DNA of 64,000 nucleotides, from NCBI RefSeq assembly GCF_019303475.1, contig NZ_JABLSI010000008.1, positions 1-64,000 of the forward strand. The letters run 5' to 3'. This document shows, piece after piece, positions 29,065-37,021 of the stretch. The position numbers and the translations under genes are program-made. Source of the DNA: Streptomyces sp. JJ38 (GTDB taxonomy: Bacteria; Actinomycetota; Actinomycetes; Streptomycetales; Streptomycetaceae). Position 1 is the stretch's first letter. Every line of letters starts with the position of its first letter. Under the pieces are notes generated by a model that searched no databases, was not told the origin of the DNA, and saw nothing but the letters and a program-made list of their open reading frames with translations.

Positions 29065-29827
29065 GGTCCCGACCTCCGGTGGGTGCGGCGGTCCGCGGGG
29101 CGGCGGGGTGCCTGCCCCCGTCGGTGCCCGCCAGTTCGAAGAAGCGGTCCTCCAGCGAGCCCCCGCCCGCCGGGACGAGCTGGGCGATCGGCCCGCTGTA
29201 GCGCAGGGTGCGCTGGATGATGACGACGTCGTCGACGGTCTGCTGCACCTCGGACAGGATGTGGCTGGAGAGCAGCACGGTGCGCCCCTCGTCGGCGAAG
29301 CGGCGCAGGAAGTGCCGCAGCCAGCGGATGCCGTCGGGGTCGAGCCCGTTCGTGGGCTCGTCGAGCACCAGCAGCTCCGGGTCGGCCAGCAGCGCGGCGG
29401 CCAGGGCGTGCCGCTGCTTCATGCCGGTCGAGTAGCCCTTGATCCGGCGGTCGGCGCCGTGCCCGAGGTCCACCAGCTCGATGACCTCGTCCACCCGGGA
29501 GGCGGGCAGGCCGAGCATCTTCGCCCACACCTGGAGGTCCCGGCGCCCGGTGGTCCCGGGGATGGGGGAGACGCCGTCCATGCTGACGCCCACCCGGTGG
29601 GCCGCGCGCCGCAGTTCCGCGTAGGGGCGCCCGAAGACGGTGGCCGTGCCGGCGGTGGGCCGGGTGAGGCCCAGCAGCATGCGCAGCGAGGTCGTCTTGC
29701 CCGCGCCGTTGCGGCCCAAAAGGCCCACGATCCGGCCGGGGTGCACGTCGAACGACACGTCCTCGACCGCGGTGAGTTCGCCGAACCGCTTGGTCAGTCC
29801 GCGAAAGCTCGCTACCGGCGTGCTCAT
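29057..29827 (-). CDS. ABC transporter ATP-binding protein
   Basis: 256 residues from ATG at 29827. Walker A GRNGAGKTT, signature YSTGMKQR (diverged from LSGGQ) and Walker B LLVLDEPTNGLDP are intact; the H-loop is in LLSSHIL. It belongs to the DrrA/NatA-like group that partners with ABC-2 permeases. Its start overlaps the stop of the small membrane protein gene (ATGA). Confidence 0.93.
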   Translation of the reverse strand: MSTPVASFRGLTKRFGELTAVEDVSFDVHPGRIVGLLGRNGAGKTTSLRMLLGLTRPTAGTATVFGRPYAELRRAAHRVGVSMDGVSPIPGTTGRRDLQVWAKMLGLPASRVDEVIELVDLGHGADRRIKGYSTGMKQRHALAAALLADPELLVLDEPTNGLDPDGIRWLRHFLRRFADEGRTVLLSSHILSEVQQTVDDVVIIQRTLRYSGPIAQLVPAGGGSLEDRFFELAGTDGGRHPAAPRTAAPTGGRDHA

Positions 29828-30021
29828 GACCGCCCCGAACGCCGGTTGTTCGCGTTGATCGAGTAGGCGCACAGGACGAGGAAGGCGCCGGAGACACCGA
29901 TCAGGATCCACTGCGCGGTACCGCCCACGGCCGCGCTCACGGGCATCAGCAGGGCCGCGATGCCCAGCAGGATGTAGGTGCTGGTCTTGGTGGACAGGGG
30001 TCCGCCCTGGGGCTGTGGCAT
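29824..30021 (-). CDS. Small two-helix membrane protein of the RiPP cluster
   Basis: 65 residues: short polar N-terminus, two hydrophobic segments (about 15-34 and 38-56) and a basic tail NNRRSGRS. It overlaps the ATPase gene by 4 bp and follows precursor 1. Possible roles are transporter subunit or self-immunity peptide; the sequence does not decide between them. Confidence 0.75.
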   Translation of the reverse strand: MPQPQGGPLSTKTSTYILLGIAALLMPVSAAVGGTAQWILIGVSGAFLVLCAYSINANNRRSGRS

Positions 30022-30074
30022 GGCTTGCTCTCCGTTGGCTTGCAGACCGTGGGGGGATGGTGCGGGAGACCGGT

Positions 30075-30108
30075 GGGTGCGGGCCGGCCGCGTGGCCGAC
30101 CCGCACCC
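30075..30108 (-). terminator. Hairpin just downstream of precursor 1
   Basis: Arms 30075-30089 and 30094-30108 (15 bp, one G-T wobble), loop GCGT, starting 7 nt after the precursor 1 stop on the minus strand. It may terminate partially or stabilise the precursor mRNA so that precursor is made in excess over the enzymes downstream. Confidence 0.75.
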
Positions 30109-30115
30109 GGCCTCG

Positions 30116-30286
30116 TCAGGTCGTGGCGGTGACGCTGAGCGCGCTCACGGCCAGGCTGAAGGTCAGGCCGTCCTTGAAGCCGCTGTAGAAGCCCGGGGCC
30201 TCCATGGCCTCCAGCTCCTGCATCCCCAGCTCCAGCTCGGCAAGACCGTTATCCTTGACGATGGAATCGAAGGTGTTGTCCTGCAT
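30116..30286 (-). CDS. Daptide-like RiPP precursor peptide 1
   Basis: 56 residues from ATG at 30286, with AAGGTGGTGAG upstream. The leader includes ELELGMQELEAMEAPG (17-32), nearly identical to the block in precursor 2. The predicted core begins about residue 33 (FYSGFKDGL) and is hydrophobic and Ser/Thr rich, ending SVTATT with C-terminal Thr56. A C-terminal Thr is the residue modified in daptides. There is no Cys. Core Ser/Thr are possible LanKC targets. The cleavage site after EAPG is inferred from where the two sequences diverge. Confidence 0.88.
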   Translation of the reverse strand: MQDNTFDSIVKDNGLAELELGMQELEAMEAPGFYSGFKDGLTFSLAVSALSVTATT

Positions 30287-30381
30287 TGTTTTTCTCACCA
30301 CCTTTCCTGGAATTCGTGGCGTTTCATGGGTTTCCTGGCATGGCGGACGGGAGAGGCGGCGGGTCTCACCGCATCCCGCGT

Positions 30382-30421
30382 ACGGCGCCCCGGCGTGCGG
30401 CACAGGCACCCGGGGCGCCGT
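30382..30421 (-). terminator. Hairpin just downstream of precursor 2
   Basis: Outer stem: arms 30382-30393 and 30410-30421, 12 bp perfect. Inner stem: 30395-30398 with 30406-30409, one bulged base between. It begins 5 nt after the precursor 2 stop on the minus strand and separates the two precursor genes. Confidence 0.78.
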
Positions 30422-30426
30422 CCGTG

Positions 30427-30615
30427 TCAGGTGATCGCGGCGCCGGAGACAGCGAGGTAGACGCTGCCGTAGCCGATGGCGCTGGTCACGGCGGTACCCG
30501 TGCCGAAGCCGGCCCACGTGGCCCAACCCGGTGCCTCCATGGCCTCCAGCTCCTGCATGCCCAGCTCCAGGCCGGGCATCTCCTCGGCCGCGAGGGTGTT
30601 GAACGTGGCCTCCAT
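30427..30615 (-). CDS. Daptide-like RiPP precursor peptide 2
   Basis: 62 residues from ATG at 30615, chosen because AAGGAGGG lies 5-12 nt upstream; an in-frame ATG six codons earlier would put that RBS inside the gene. The leader carries LELGMQELEAMEAPG (16-30), shared with precursor 1. The predicted core (31-62) starts WATWAGFGTG and ends SGAAIT, again with C-terminal Thr and no Cys. Two Trp (31, 34), two Tyr and many Ser/Thr are candidate sites for glycosylation or dehydration. The enzyme genes start 54 bp upstream. Confidence 0.88.
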   Translation of the reverse strand: MEATFNTLAAEEMPGLELGMQELEAMEAPGWATWAGFGTGTAVTSAIGYGSVYLAVSGAAIT

Positions 30616-30669
30616 GTTTCCCTCCTTCATCATGTGCGGATTTCCTTATCGGTCCCCCGTGCGCACCGC

Positions 30670-31956
30670 TCAGGCGGCGCGCACGGAAGTCTGCGGTGCC
30701 GCCCCCGGCCCGGCGGGGGCGGTGTCGGGGGCCGCTCCGGCGGTGGCCGCGCCCTCGGGGGCGACGGCGGCGGACAGCACCCGGCGGACGGAGCCCGCCG
30801 GGACGCCGCGCAGCATCGGCAGCCCCGCGCCCCAGGCGCGCTGGGTGCGGCGGACGACGTCGTCGATCCGGGCGGGGTCCGCGGTGAGCCGCCGCCCGAT
30901 GCCCCAGGCGTCGATCAGGGCCGCGACGCCGTCCGCCGGGTCCGCGGGCCACCGGGGGGAGCCGGCGGCGCGGACGGTCTCCCAGACGCGGGCCAGCCGG
31001 CGGGCCGAGCCCCAGGCGGCGCCCGGGTCCTCCGTCACCGCCCGCCACAGCGGGGGCAGCAGCGCGGCGACGGCCGTCATCTTGCGCACGCCCAGCGTCC
31101 AGGACAGCTCGTTGGCCAGGAACCAGCCCTTGGCCCCGTAGCGCTCGCGCCCGACGGCGGCCCACGGGCCGTGGGTGAGCCCGCTGACCTTCGCGATCTC
31201 GGCGCGCAGGACGTCGTCCCCGACGACGGCGTGCGCCCCGAGCGTCCCCCGGGCCCGCGCGAGCTGCTCCCCGAGGACGGTGAGCCGTGCGACGAGCGCC
31301 TCGGTCAGGGCGTCCTCGGTCGGCTGGTCGTGTGCGGCGCCCGCGTAGAGGCTGCTCGCGCGGAACAGTGCCTCCAGGACGCCCTCGGCGAGCAGTTCGC
31401 CGGGCAGCGTCGCGGTGGCCGCCGGGTCGACGAGCGCCACGTCGGGTCGCAGCCCGTCGCCCAGCACCAGCCGTCGCCCGTCGCCGTGCTCGACGCAGGC
31501 GGCGGCGCTCAGCTCGGCCCCGGTGCCGACGGTCGTCGGCACGGCGACGAGCGGCAGCGCGCGGGCTCCCCCGGAGGGCAGCACGACGAGCCCGGCCCGC
31601 TGGGGATGCCCCAGCCGCGCGGTGTTCCGGCCGTCCCCCCGGACGGCGACCGCCAGCTTGGCCTGGTCGATGACGGTACCGCCCCCGACGGCGACGAGCA
31701 GCTCGGTGCCGTCGGCGGCGAGCCGCCCGGCGAGCCCCTCCACCCGCGCGACCGTGCCCGGCGCGGTGACCGGTACCAGGGTGGCCTCGGCGCCCGCCGA
31801 GCGCAGCAGCGACAGCAGCCGGGTGGTCAGCGGGCCGCGGGCGAGCGCCGGGTCGGCCAGGACCGTCACCCGCCGCTCGGGCCGGGTGGCCAGCCAGTCG
31901 CCGAACCCCTCGACGCCCAGCAGTACCAGGGTCGGGCAGTGCCAGCCGAGGCTCAT
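30670..31956 (-). CDS. Diverged iron-type alcohol dehydrogenase (daptide MpaC-like)
   Basis: 428 residues from ATG overlapping the aminotransferase stop (ATGA). The fold is that of group III alcohol dehydrogenases: GGGTVID (91-97) and VPTTVGTGAELS (139-150) match the nucleotide-site motifs. Aligning by eye with FucO, the metal ligands Asp196, His200, His263 and His277 correspond to E195, R199, H262 and K276, so the iron site looks largely lost. In daptide pathways a protein of this family acts in oxidative conversion of the C-terminal Thr before transamination. The 3' end is Ala/Pro rich. Confidence 0.8.
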   Translation of the reverse strand: MSLGWHCPTLVLLGVEGFGDWLATRPERRVTVLADPALARGPLTTRLLSLLRSAGAEATLVPVTAPGTVARVEGLAGRLAADGTELLVAVGGGTVIDQAKLAVAVRGDGRNTARLGHPQRAGLVVLPSGGARALPLVAVPTTVGTGAELSAAACVEHGDGRRLVLGDGLRPDVALVDPAATATLPGELLAEGVLEALFRASSLYAGAAHDQPTEDALTEALVARLTVLGEQLARARGTLGAHAVVGDDVLRAEIAKVSGLTHGPWAAVGRERYGAKGWFLANELSWTLGVRKMTAVAALLPPLWRAVTEDPGAAWGSARRLARVWETVRAAGSPRWPADPADGVAALIDAWGIGRRLTADPARIDDVVRRTQRAWGAGLPMLRGVPAGSVRRVLSAAVAPEGAATAGAAPDTAPAGPGAAPQTSVRAA

Positions 31957-33224
31957 CCGGCCACCCCCGTTCCGGCGACCGCCGCCGTGTGGGCGTCCAG
32001 ACCCGCGCGCACACGGTCCAGCAGCTCCGTCAGCTCGGCGTCGGTGTAGGTCAGGGCGGGGATCAACTGCACGCCGCCGGGCCCGGGGTGGGTCACGGCC
32101 CCGGCGTCCCGGACGGCGGCGACCACGGCCGCCACCTCCGAGCCCGGCAGGGGGCCGCCGTCCCGGCCGGCCAGCTTCAGCGCGCGGAAGCAGCCCCGGC
32201 CCTCCGTGCCCAGCACCCTCGGGTGCTCCCGCACGAGTTCGGCCAGCTTCCCGTCGAGCTTCCGTGACAGGGCGCGGGACCGGCCGACGGCGTCCAGCCG
32301 GTCCATCTCCTCCAGCGTGGCCAGGATGGCGGCGCAGGTCGAGGGCGTGCCCGCCTGCGTCTCGCCGTGGGCCAGGACTACACCGGGCCGGTCGAACGAC
32401 CGGGCCAGCTCGGCGGAGACGACCACGGCGGCCGCCGCCATCGTGCCGTTGGTCAGCCCCTTGGAGGTCACCAGCACGTCCGGCTGCGAGGGCCACTCCT
32501 GCGAGGCGAAGAACGGGCCGGTGCGGCCGAAGCCGGTGGCCACCTCGTCGGCGACCAGCAGGAACCCGTACCGCTCCCGCAGCCCCAGCAACCGCCCGAG
32601 GTAGTGCGGGCTCAGCGGGACGGCCCCGCTGCCGCGCACCGGCTCGACGACGACGGCCGCGACCCGCCCGCCCTGCCGCTCCAGCAGCTCCGCCAGCTCG
32701 GCGGGGTCGTCTCCGGACACATGGCGCACCAGCCGCTGGTCGACCCCGTAGAGCTGCTGCCCCAGGTCCTCACCGGTGAGACCGAAGCTGCCGAACGTCA
32801 GCCCGTGGTAGCTGCCGCGCAGGCCGACGACGACCTTGCGGCCCGAGTCGCCGCGCAGCGCGTGGTGCAGCCGGGCGAGCTTCATCACCAGGTCGTTGGC
32901 CGCCCCGCCGGAGGTGGAGAACAGCACCCGCCGGTAGTGCGGTCCGCAGACGTCGACGAGGGCCTGGGCAGCGCGCCGCGCGTAGGCGTTCTCGTACCGG
33001 AAGACGCTGAGGTACGAGGCGTCCCGCAGGGAGGTCGCGACGGCCTCGGCGATCGCCTCGTTGCCGTAGCCGAGGTTGGCGTTCCACAGGCCGCTCGTGC
33101 CGCAGAGCAGCTCACGGCCGTCGGCCAGCCGCACGCGCACGCCCTTGGCGGACACCGTGCACAGGCCGTCGTCGCCCTGCCGGGACGGCTCCAGCAGGGA
33201 GGGCCACAGCGCCTGACGCGTCAT
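31953..33224 (-). CDS. Class III PLP aminotransferase (daptide MpaD-like)
   Basis: 423 residues from ATG overlapping the methyltransferase stop. Motifs: DEVATGFGRTG (226-236) and TSKGLTNG with the PLP Lys255. Members of this group add an amino group to ketones. In daptides the aminotransferase converts the C-terminal ketone left after oxidation and decarboxylation of Thr to a primary amine. It lies between the dehydrogenase and methyltransferase genes in a fully overlapping run, the same trio as in daptide clusters. An alternative role in aminosugar formation is unlikely because an EvaB-type enzyme is encoded elsewhere. Confidence 0.85.
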   Translation of the reverse strand: MTRQALWPSLLEPSRQGDDGLCTVSAKGVRVRLADGRELLCGTSGLWNANLGYGNEAIAEAVATSLRDASYLSVFRYENAYARRAAQALVDVCGPHYRRVLFSTSGGAANDLVMKLARLHHALRGDSGRKVVVGLRGSYHGLTFGSFGLTGEDLGQQLYGVDQRLVRHVSGDDPAELAELLERQGGRVAAVVVEPVRGSGAVPLSPHYLGRLLGLRERYGFLLVADEVATGFGRTGPFFASQEWPSQPDVLVTSKGLTNGTMAAAAVVVSAELARSFDRPGVVLAHGETQAGTPSTCAAILATLEEMDRLDAVGRSRALSRKLDGKLAELVREHPRVLGTEGRGCFRALKLAGRDGGPLPGSEVAAVVAAVRDAGAVTHPGPGGVQLIPALTYTDAELTELLDRVRAGLDAHTAAVAGTGVAG

Positions 33225-34087
33225 CGGGGTCCCTCCGTCGCTTCGGCCGCTTCGGTCGCTCGCGTCGTTTCGGTCGCCGCGGTGGCTTCGAGCAGCACGT
33301 CGTGATGCCGGCTCCCGGCCGCCGAGAGGGTCTGGGCGCCGCGGACCGTGAATCCGGCCGCGGTCAGCTCGGCGGTGAGCGCGGCGACGGGCAGCACCGT
33401 GACGCGGGAGACGCAGACCGGGACCGGTCCCGTGCCCGAGACGTCGGCCGGGCGCAGGGTCACGGTGCGCACGCCGCGGCCCGGCTCCCACAGCTCGTGG
33501 AGCACGTACTCCCGGCCGCTCGCCCCGGTGAGGGGCTGCCGCACCTCCGTCGGATCCTCCCCGGCGTCCGCCACCTCGACGGTGGACAGCGCGAACGTCC
33601 CGCCCGGCGCGAGGTGTTCCCGCACGCAGCGGTAGAGCCCGGCCCGCCCGGCGGCGTCGAGCAGCGACACGGACGTCGTGCCGAGCACCACGGCGGCGAA
33701 GCGGTGCCCGAGGGCGAAGTCGCTCATGTCGCCGGGCACCGGGCGGCAGTTGCGGCGCATCCGCTCGGGTGCCTCCGCGAGCCGGGCGACGAGCCGCTCC
33801 AGCATGGCCGGGGCCAGCTCCAGCGCGGTCACCTCCCGGCCCGCGGCCAGCAGCGGGAAGGTCAGCCTGCCGGTTCCGGCGGCCAGTTCCAGCACCGGGC
33901 CGCGGGTACGGCGGACCAGGCCGAGCAGTTCGCGCACCTCGAAGGAGTCCCGGCGGCTGAGGTCGTCGTAGAGCGGGGCGCCGGTCTCGTCGTAGACCCC
34001 GCAGACCCGCGCCCGCTCGCCCAGCGCGGCGAGTTCCTCGCCCGCGGCGCCGGGGACGTCGGCGAGGGTGAGCGGCGGGGCGGTCAT
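33221..34087 (-). CDS. SAM-dependent methyltransferase (daptide MpaM-like)
   Basis: 288 residues from ATG overlapping the upstream stop by 4 bp. SAM-binding motif I is VLELAAGTGRLTFPLL, followed by the acidic residue of motif II in VTALELAP. Predicted to N,N-dimethylate the new C-terminal amine of the peptide, by analogy with daptides. It could instead N-methylate the aminosugar; position among the peptide-tailoring genes favours the first. The C-terminus is an Ala/Thr/Glu repeat-like tail (ATETTRATEAAEATEG). Confidence 0.82.
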   Translation of the reverse strand: MTAPPLTLADVPGAAGEELAALGERARVCGVYDETGAPLYDDLSRRDSFEVRELLGLVRRTRGPVLELAAGTGRLTFPLLAAGREVTALELAPAMLERLVARLAEAPERMRRNCRPVPGDMSDFALGHRFAAVVLGTTSVSLLDAAGRAGLYRCVREHLAPGGTFALSTVEVADAGEDPTEVRQPLTGASGREYVLHELWEPGRGVRTVTLRPADVSGTGPVPVCVSRVTVLPVAALTAELTAAGFTVRGAQTLSAAGSRHHDVLLEATAATETTRATEAAEATEGPR

Positions 34088-35178
34088 CGCGCGGCCTCCG
34101 TACGGCCCGTCAGGGGCACCCCGGCGCGCTCGAAGAACGCGGTGACCTTGGCCAGCGCGGCAGCGTCCACCCGCTCGGCGGCGGTCTCCGCGTCACCGCA
34201 GGCCAGGACCGTCTCGGCGATGCGGGCGGCGTCCGTCCCGATCTGGAAGAAGCGGCCGGTCGGCGTGGAGTGGACGTAGGCGCCCTGCTCGTTCCACAGC
34301 AGCAGCGGCAGCTCGGTGCCGTGCGCGTCGGCGGCCTCGGCCACCGGCTCGGCCGTCTCCGACAGCCGGCCGCCGAAGCCGGAGACGCGCAGGTGGGACA
34401 CGTCCCGGGCGCGCAGCTCGCGTAGCGCGTCCAGCGCCGCCAGATACCGGCCCAGCCAGGGGCGTTCGGCCAGGGACGCGCAGCGCTCGGCCTCCGGCAC
34501 GGTGGCCCCCAGCCCGACGGCGCAGGGGTGCGCGCTGTCCTTGTTGACCCTCTCCCAGACGCCGAGGAGGTCGGCGAAGGCGTCCCCGGCCGAGCCGAGG
34601 GCCGCCCCGCCGGGCGCGGTCGAGACGGTGCCGTCGGCGTCGGCGTACAGCCGTGTCGCCGGGCCGTCGGCGGCTGGGGACGCGCCCAGTGAGGGCAGGT
34701 CGGCGAGCCGGATGACGGGGTCGGTGGCGAAGGCCGGGAACACGCCCTCGGCGCGGGCCCGGTCGGCGTCCGCGAGGTAGGCGGCGAAGTCGGAGCCGTC
34801 GAAGACGCGGATCAGGGTGGGCCCGATCACGGACATGAACTGGCTGGCGGAGTACTCCTGCGTCTGGAGGAAGAAGGAGTCGCCGATGGACAGTTCGTCT
34901 CCGGGCTGGGCGGCCGAGCCCTCGTAGCCGACGACGACCGGCGAACCGGGCTCCGGGCCCTCGAGCGGGGAGGACGCCACGCCGGGGGCGAGCACGAGGG
35001 AGTGGGGTCCGGCCAGGTCGCCGCCGAGGACGGCGGGGAGCAGGCCCGCGTCCTCCAGAACGACGGTCAGGGCGCCGGGACGGGCCGCCGGCTCGGCGTC
35101 GGCGGCCTGCCGGTGGCGGGTGCCGGTGCCCCAGGACACGAGGTGCCGCTTCGCCAGGCTCGTGTGGTGGTCCACCAT
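34084..35178 (-). CDS. Putative RiPP recognition protein (daptide MpaB-like)
   Basis: 364 residues from ATG at 35178 (GGGAGAGC upstream). I see no standard catalytic motif. The start MVDHHTSLAKRHLVSWGTGT and the overall size fit proteins annotated as daptide recognition proteins. It heads the overlapping run RRE-methyltransferase-aminotransferase-dehydrogenase, and its stop overlaps the methyltransferase start. The assignment rests mainly on position and recall of daptide gene sets. A structure prediction showing a winged-helix RRE fold would confirm it. Confidence 0.6.
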   Translation of the reverse strand: MVDHHTSLAKRHLVSWGTGTRHRQAADAEPAARPGALTVVLEDAGLLPAVLGGDLAGPHSLVLAPGVASSPLEGPEPGSPVVVGYEGSAAQPGDELSIGDSFFLQTQEYSASQFMSVIGPTLIRVFDGSDFAAYLADADRARAEGVFPAFATDPVIRLADLPSLGASPAADGPATRLYADADGTVSTAPGGAALGSAGDAFADLLGVWERVNKDSAHPCAVGLGATVPEAERCASLAERPWLGRYLAALDALRELRARDVSHLRVSGFGGRLSETAEPVAEAADAHGTELPLLLWNEQGAYVHSTPTGRFFQIGTDAARIAETVLACGDAETAAERVDAAALAKVTAFFERAGVPLTGRTEAAR

Positions 35179-35307
35179 GTCCGCTCTCCCTTGGGTGTGC
35201 TGGTCGTGCTCGGTGTGCTGGTGGGCTCGGTGTGCCCTGGTGTGTCCGGGGGTGAGGGGCCCGGCGCCGGGCCGTCCCGCTGACGGGCCCGCGCGCTTCG
35301 GTGGGTG

Positions 35308-35343
35308 CCGTCCCGGGCCGGGGGTCTCACCGGCCCGGGACGG
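35308..35343 (-). terminator. Hairpin between the LLM and recognition-protein genes
   Basis: Arms 35308-35321 and 35330-35343 are perfectly complementary (14 bp) with an 8-nt loop. A separate 16-bp palindrome lies at 35258-35273. They sit in the 217-bp gap downstream of the LLM gene on the minus strand, so the daptide-type genes may have their own promoter at about 35180-35255. Confidence 0.7.
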
Positions 35344-35395
35344 CGGTCGGGGGCCGGGCCCGTCTCGTCCCCCTGGCAAGGTGGTCGGGGGCGTC

Positions 35396-36394
35396 TCAGA
35401 CCGGCGCGAGGGCCGTCAGCAGCGTCTTCAGGTCCTCCAGGGCCGCTTTCGGGCCCTCGCGTTGACACAGACCGGTGAGGTTGAGGACGACCTCGTCGAC
35501 CCCGGCGGCGTGGTACTCGGCGATGCGCGAGCGCAGTTCGTCGAGGTCCCCGTAGAGGAACGCTCCGCCCTCGACGATGCGCTTGGCGTTCAGCCGCGCG
35601 TCGTCGGTGTCCGCCTCGATCCCGGCGCGGCGCAGCATGTCGAGGTAGTGGGGCGCCGCGAGGTGCGCGGCGTTGCTCGCGAGGGCCAGCTCGGCGGCGT
35701 CCCGCCCGGGCCGGTGCAGCGCGAGGGGCACCATGGCCGTCAGGTGCGGCACCGGCCGGTCCGCCTTCCGGGCCCCCTCCTCCAGCGCGGGCCGCAGCGT
35801 GCCGCGGACGTAGGAGGCGGGGGTGAGCCAGGTGACGGCGGCGTCCGCGACCTCCCCGGCCAGCCGGGCCATGCCCGGGCGCAGCACCCCGAGCCCGATG
35901 CCCACCTGCGGGGAGGGGGCCGGGGGCAGGGCGCCGTGGCAGGAGAAGTAGCGGCCCCGCACGTCGACGGTCTCGCCCGCGAGCAGCCCGCGCACGATGG
36001 TGACGTACTCGCGGGAGGCGGTCAGAGGGCTCGCGTAGGGGGCACCGAGCAGGCTGGTCTGGAAGGACGCGCCGCCGGGTCCGAAGGCGGTGAGCACGGA
36101 CCGGCCCGTCGTCAGGGCCAGCGAGCGCGCCTGCTGGGCGGCCTCGAAGGGGTGCCGCAGCGGCATGAGCGTGACGCCGACGCCGGTGGGGACGCGGAAG
36201 CCGGTACCGGCCGCGGCGGCGAAGCCCTGGAACGGCTCCACCATCATGGCCTGGCCCTGCCACAGCCGTACCGCCGGAGTCCAGTCCACCAGCGCCGCGA
36301 ACGGCAGCAGTTGCTCCGGCCGGCGCGGCAGGAACGGCACCAGCACCGAGAGGGCGGTCTCGGCGCCCCCGGGCTCTCTCCGGCTCGATCTCAC
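35396..36394 (-). CDS. LLM-class (luciferase-like) flavin/F420 oxidoreductase
   Basis: 332 residues from GTG at 36394, preceded by GAGGAGAG. TIM-barrel features of the bacterial luciferase family: VPTGVGVTLMPLRHPFEAAQ, the VGIGLGVLRPGMARLAGEVAD strand-loop and AGVDEVVLNLTG near the end. Such enzymes use FMNH2 or F420 for monooxygenation, reduction or dehydrogenation. It is the first gene on the minus-strand side of the divergent promoter region, separated from the daptide set by a hairpin. Its substrate may be the peptide (for example Dha/Dhb reduction or side-chain oxidation) or a sugar intermediate. Confidence 0.85.
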   Translation of the reverse strand: MRSSRREPGGAETALSVLVPFLPRRPEQLLPFAALVDWTPAVRLWQGQAMMVEPFQGFAAAAGTGFRVPTGVGVTLMPLRHPFEAAQQARSLALTTGRSVLTAFGPGGASFQTSLLGAPYASPLTASREYVTIVRGLLAGETVDVRGRYFSCHGALPPAPSPQVGIGLGVLRPGMARLAGEVADAAVTWLTPASYVRGTLRPALEEGARKADRPVPHLTAMVPLALHRPGRDAAELALASNAAHLAAPHYLDMLRRAGIEADTDDARLNAKRIVEGGAFLYGDLDELRSRIAEYHAAGVDEVVLNLTGLCQREGPKAALEDLKTLLTALAPV

Positions 36395-37021
36395 AGTTCT
36401 CTCCTCGGTCCGTTCACGCCGCGCGTGCGGCGGTGCCGGACGTGATTCCCCCGTGGCCCAGGCGGTGGTCGACGTCGCCGACGGAAAAACGTCGGGAACG
36501 CTTACCCTTTCGGGCCATCGTTCATGTTCTGGCGGGTCTTGAGCAGGGCGTTCTCCAGGCTCGGGAAAACCGGCCCGTCCGCGCCCTGTCCGCCGGACGG
36601 AGATGACGATAGCAGCGGCCGGGCGGCCGGTGCTCCCGCCTCAGGACGAGTATCTCCCCCTCCCTGAGTAGAGGATCCGGAGCTTCCGCTTGCGCCCGTG
36701 AGGATGCCCGTTGCACCATCGCAGCGCAGCCGCCCACCCGCCGACGGTTCGGTGACGGTCCGGTGATCAACGCTGGTCACAGCGGTGCGGGCGGCGCAGA
36801 CGGCCGAGGTCGGCACGGTGCTCACGGGCCCGCCGGAGCAAGCCGGAGCAGGGCCGGAGCGGAAGCCCGGCACCGGGTACGGGCCGGCGCGCGGCCGGCC
36901 GTGGAGGGGACGGCCGGCCCGGCCCGCCCCCTTTCCGTCCCCGGCATTCCACCGGTGTCCAACCTGGTTCACCTTTCCCGAAGACGGCGGTGTTTCGACC
37001 GGCGGGAACGAAAGGAAAAAG
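36395..37021. other. Divergent control region between the peptide and sugar operons
   Basis: 627 bp between the LLM GTG (minus) and the glycosyltransferase ATG (plus). Open frames here have no convincing start or RBS. GC drops near 36480-36540 and 36640-36680, as expected for promoters. A candidate regulator site at 36640-36668 is listed separately. Confidence 0.6.
36640..36668. promoter_or_regulatory. Inverted repeat CTCAGG/CCTGAG in the divergent control region
   Basis: CTCAGG at 36640-36645 and CCTGAG at 36663-36668 form an inverted repeat, and GAGTA occurs twice within 36648-36670. LuxR/NarL-type regulators bind dyads of this size, and the cluster encodes one such regulator at 19844. The site is central between the two operons. 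The link is inference only. Confidence 0.4.

Noticed and set aside
30116..32014. 632-codon frame ending in precursor 1
   Set aside because: The upstream part is out of frame with the dehydrogenase gene and precursor 2. Precursor 1 has its own ATG and RBS at 30286.
31953..33224. Sugar aminotransferase role for the class III enzyme
   Set aside because: A DegT/StrS-type enzyme already fills that step, and this gene lies inside the overlapping peptide-tailoring run.
36522..36770. 82-codon minus-strand frame in the divergent control region
   Set aside because: No RBS, Arg-rich composition and no resemblance to a precursor or regulator.
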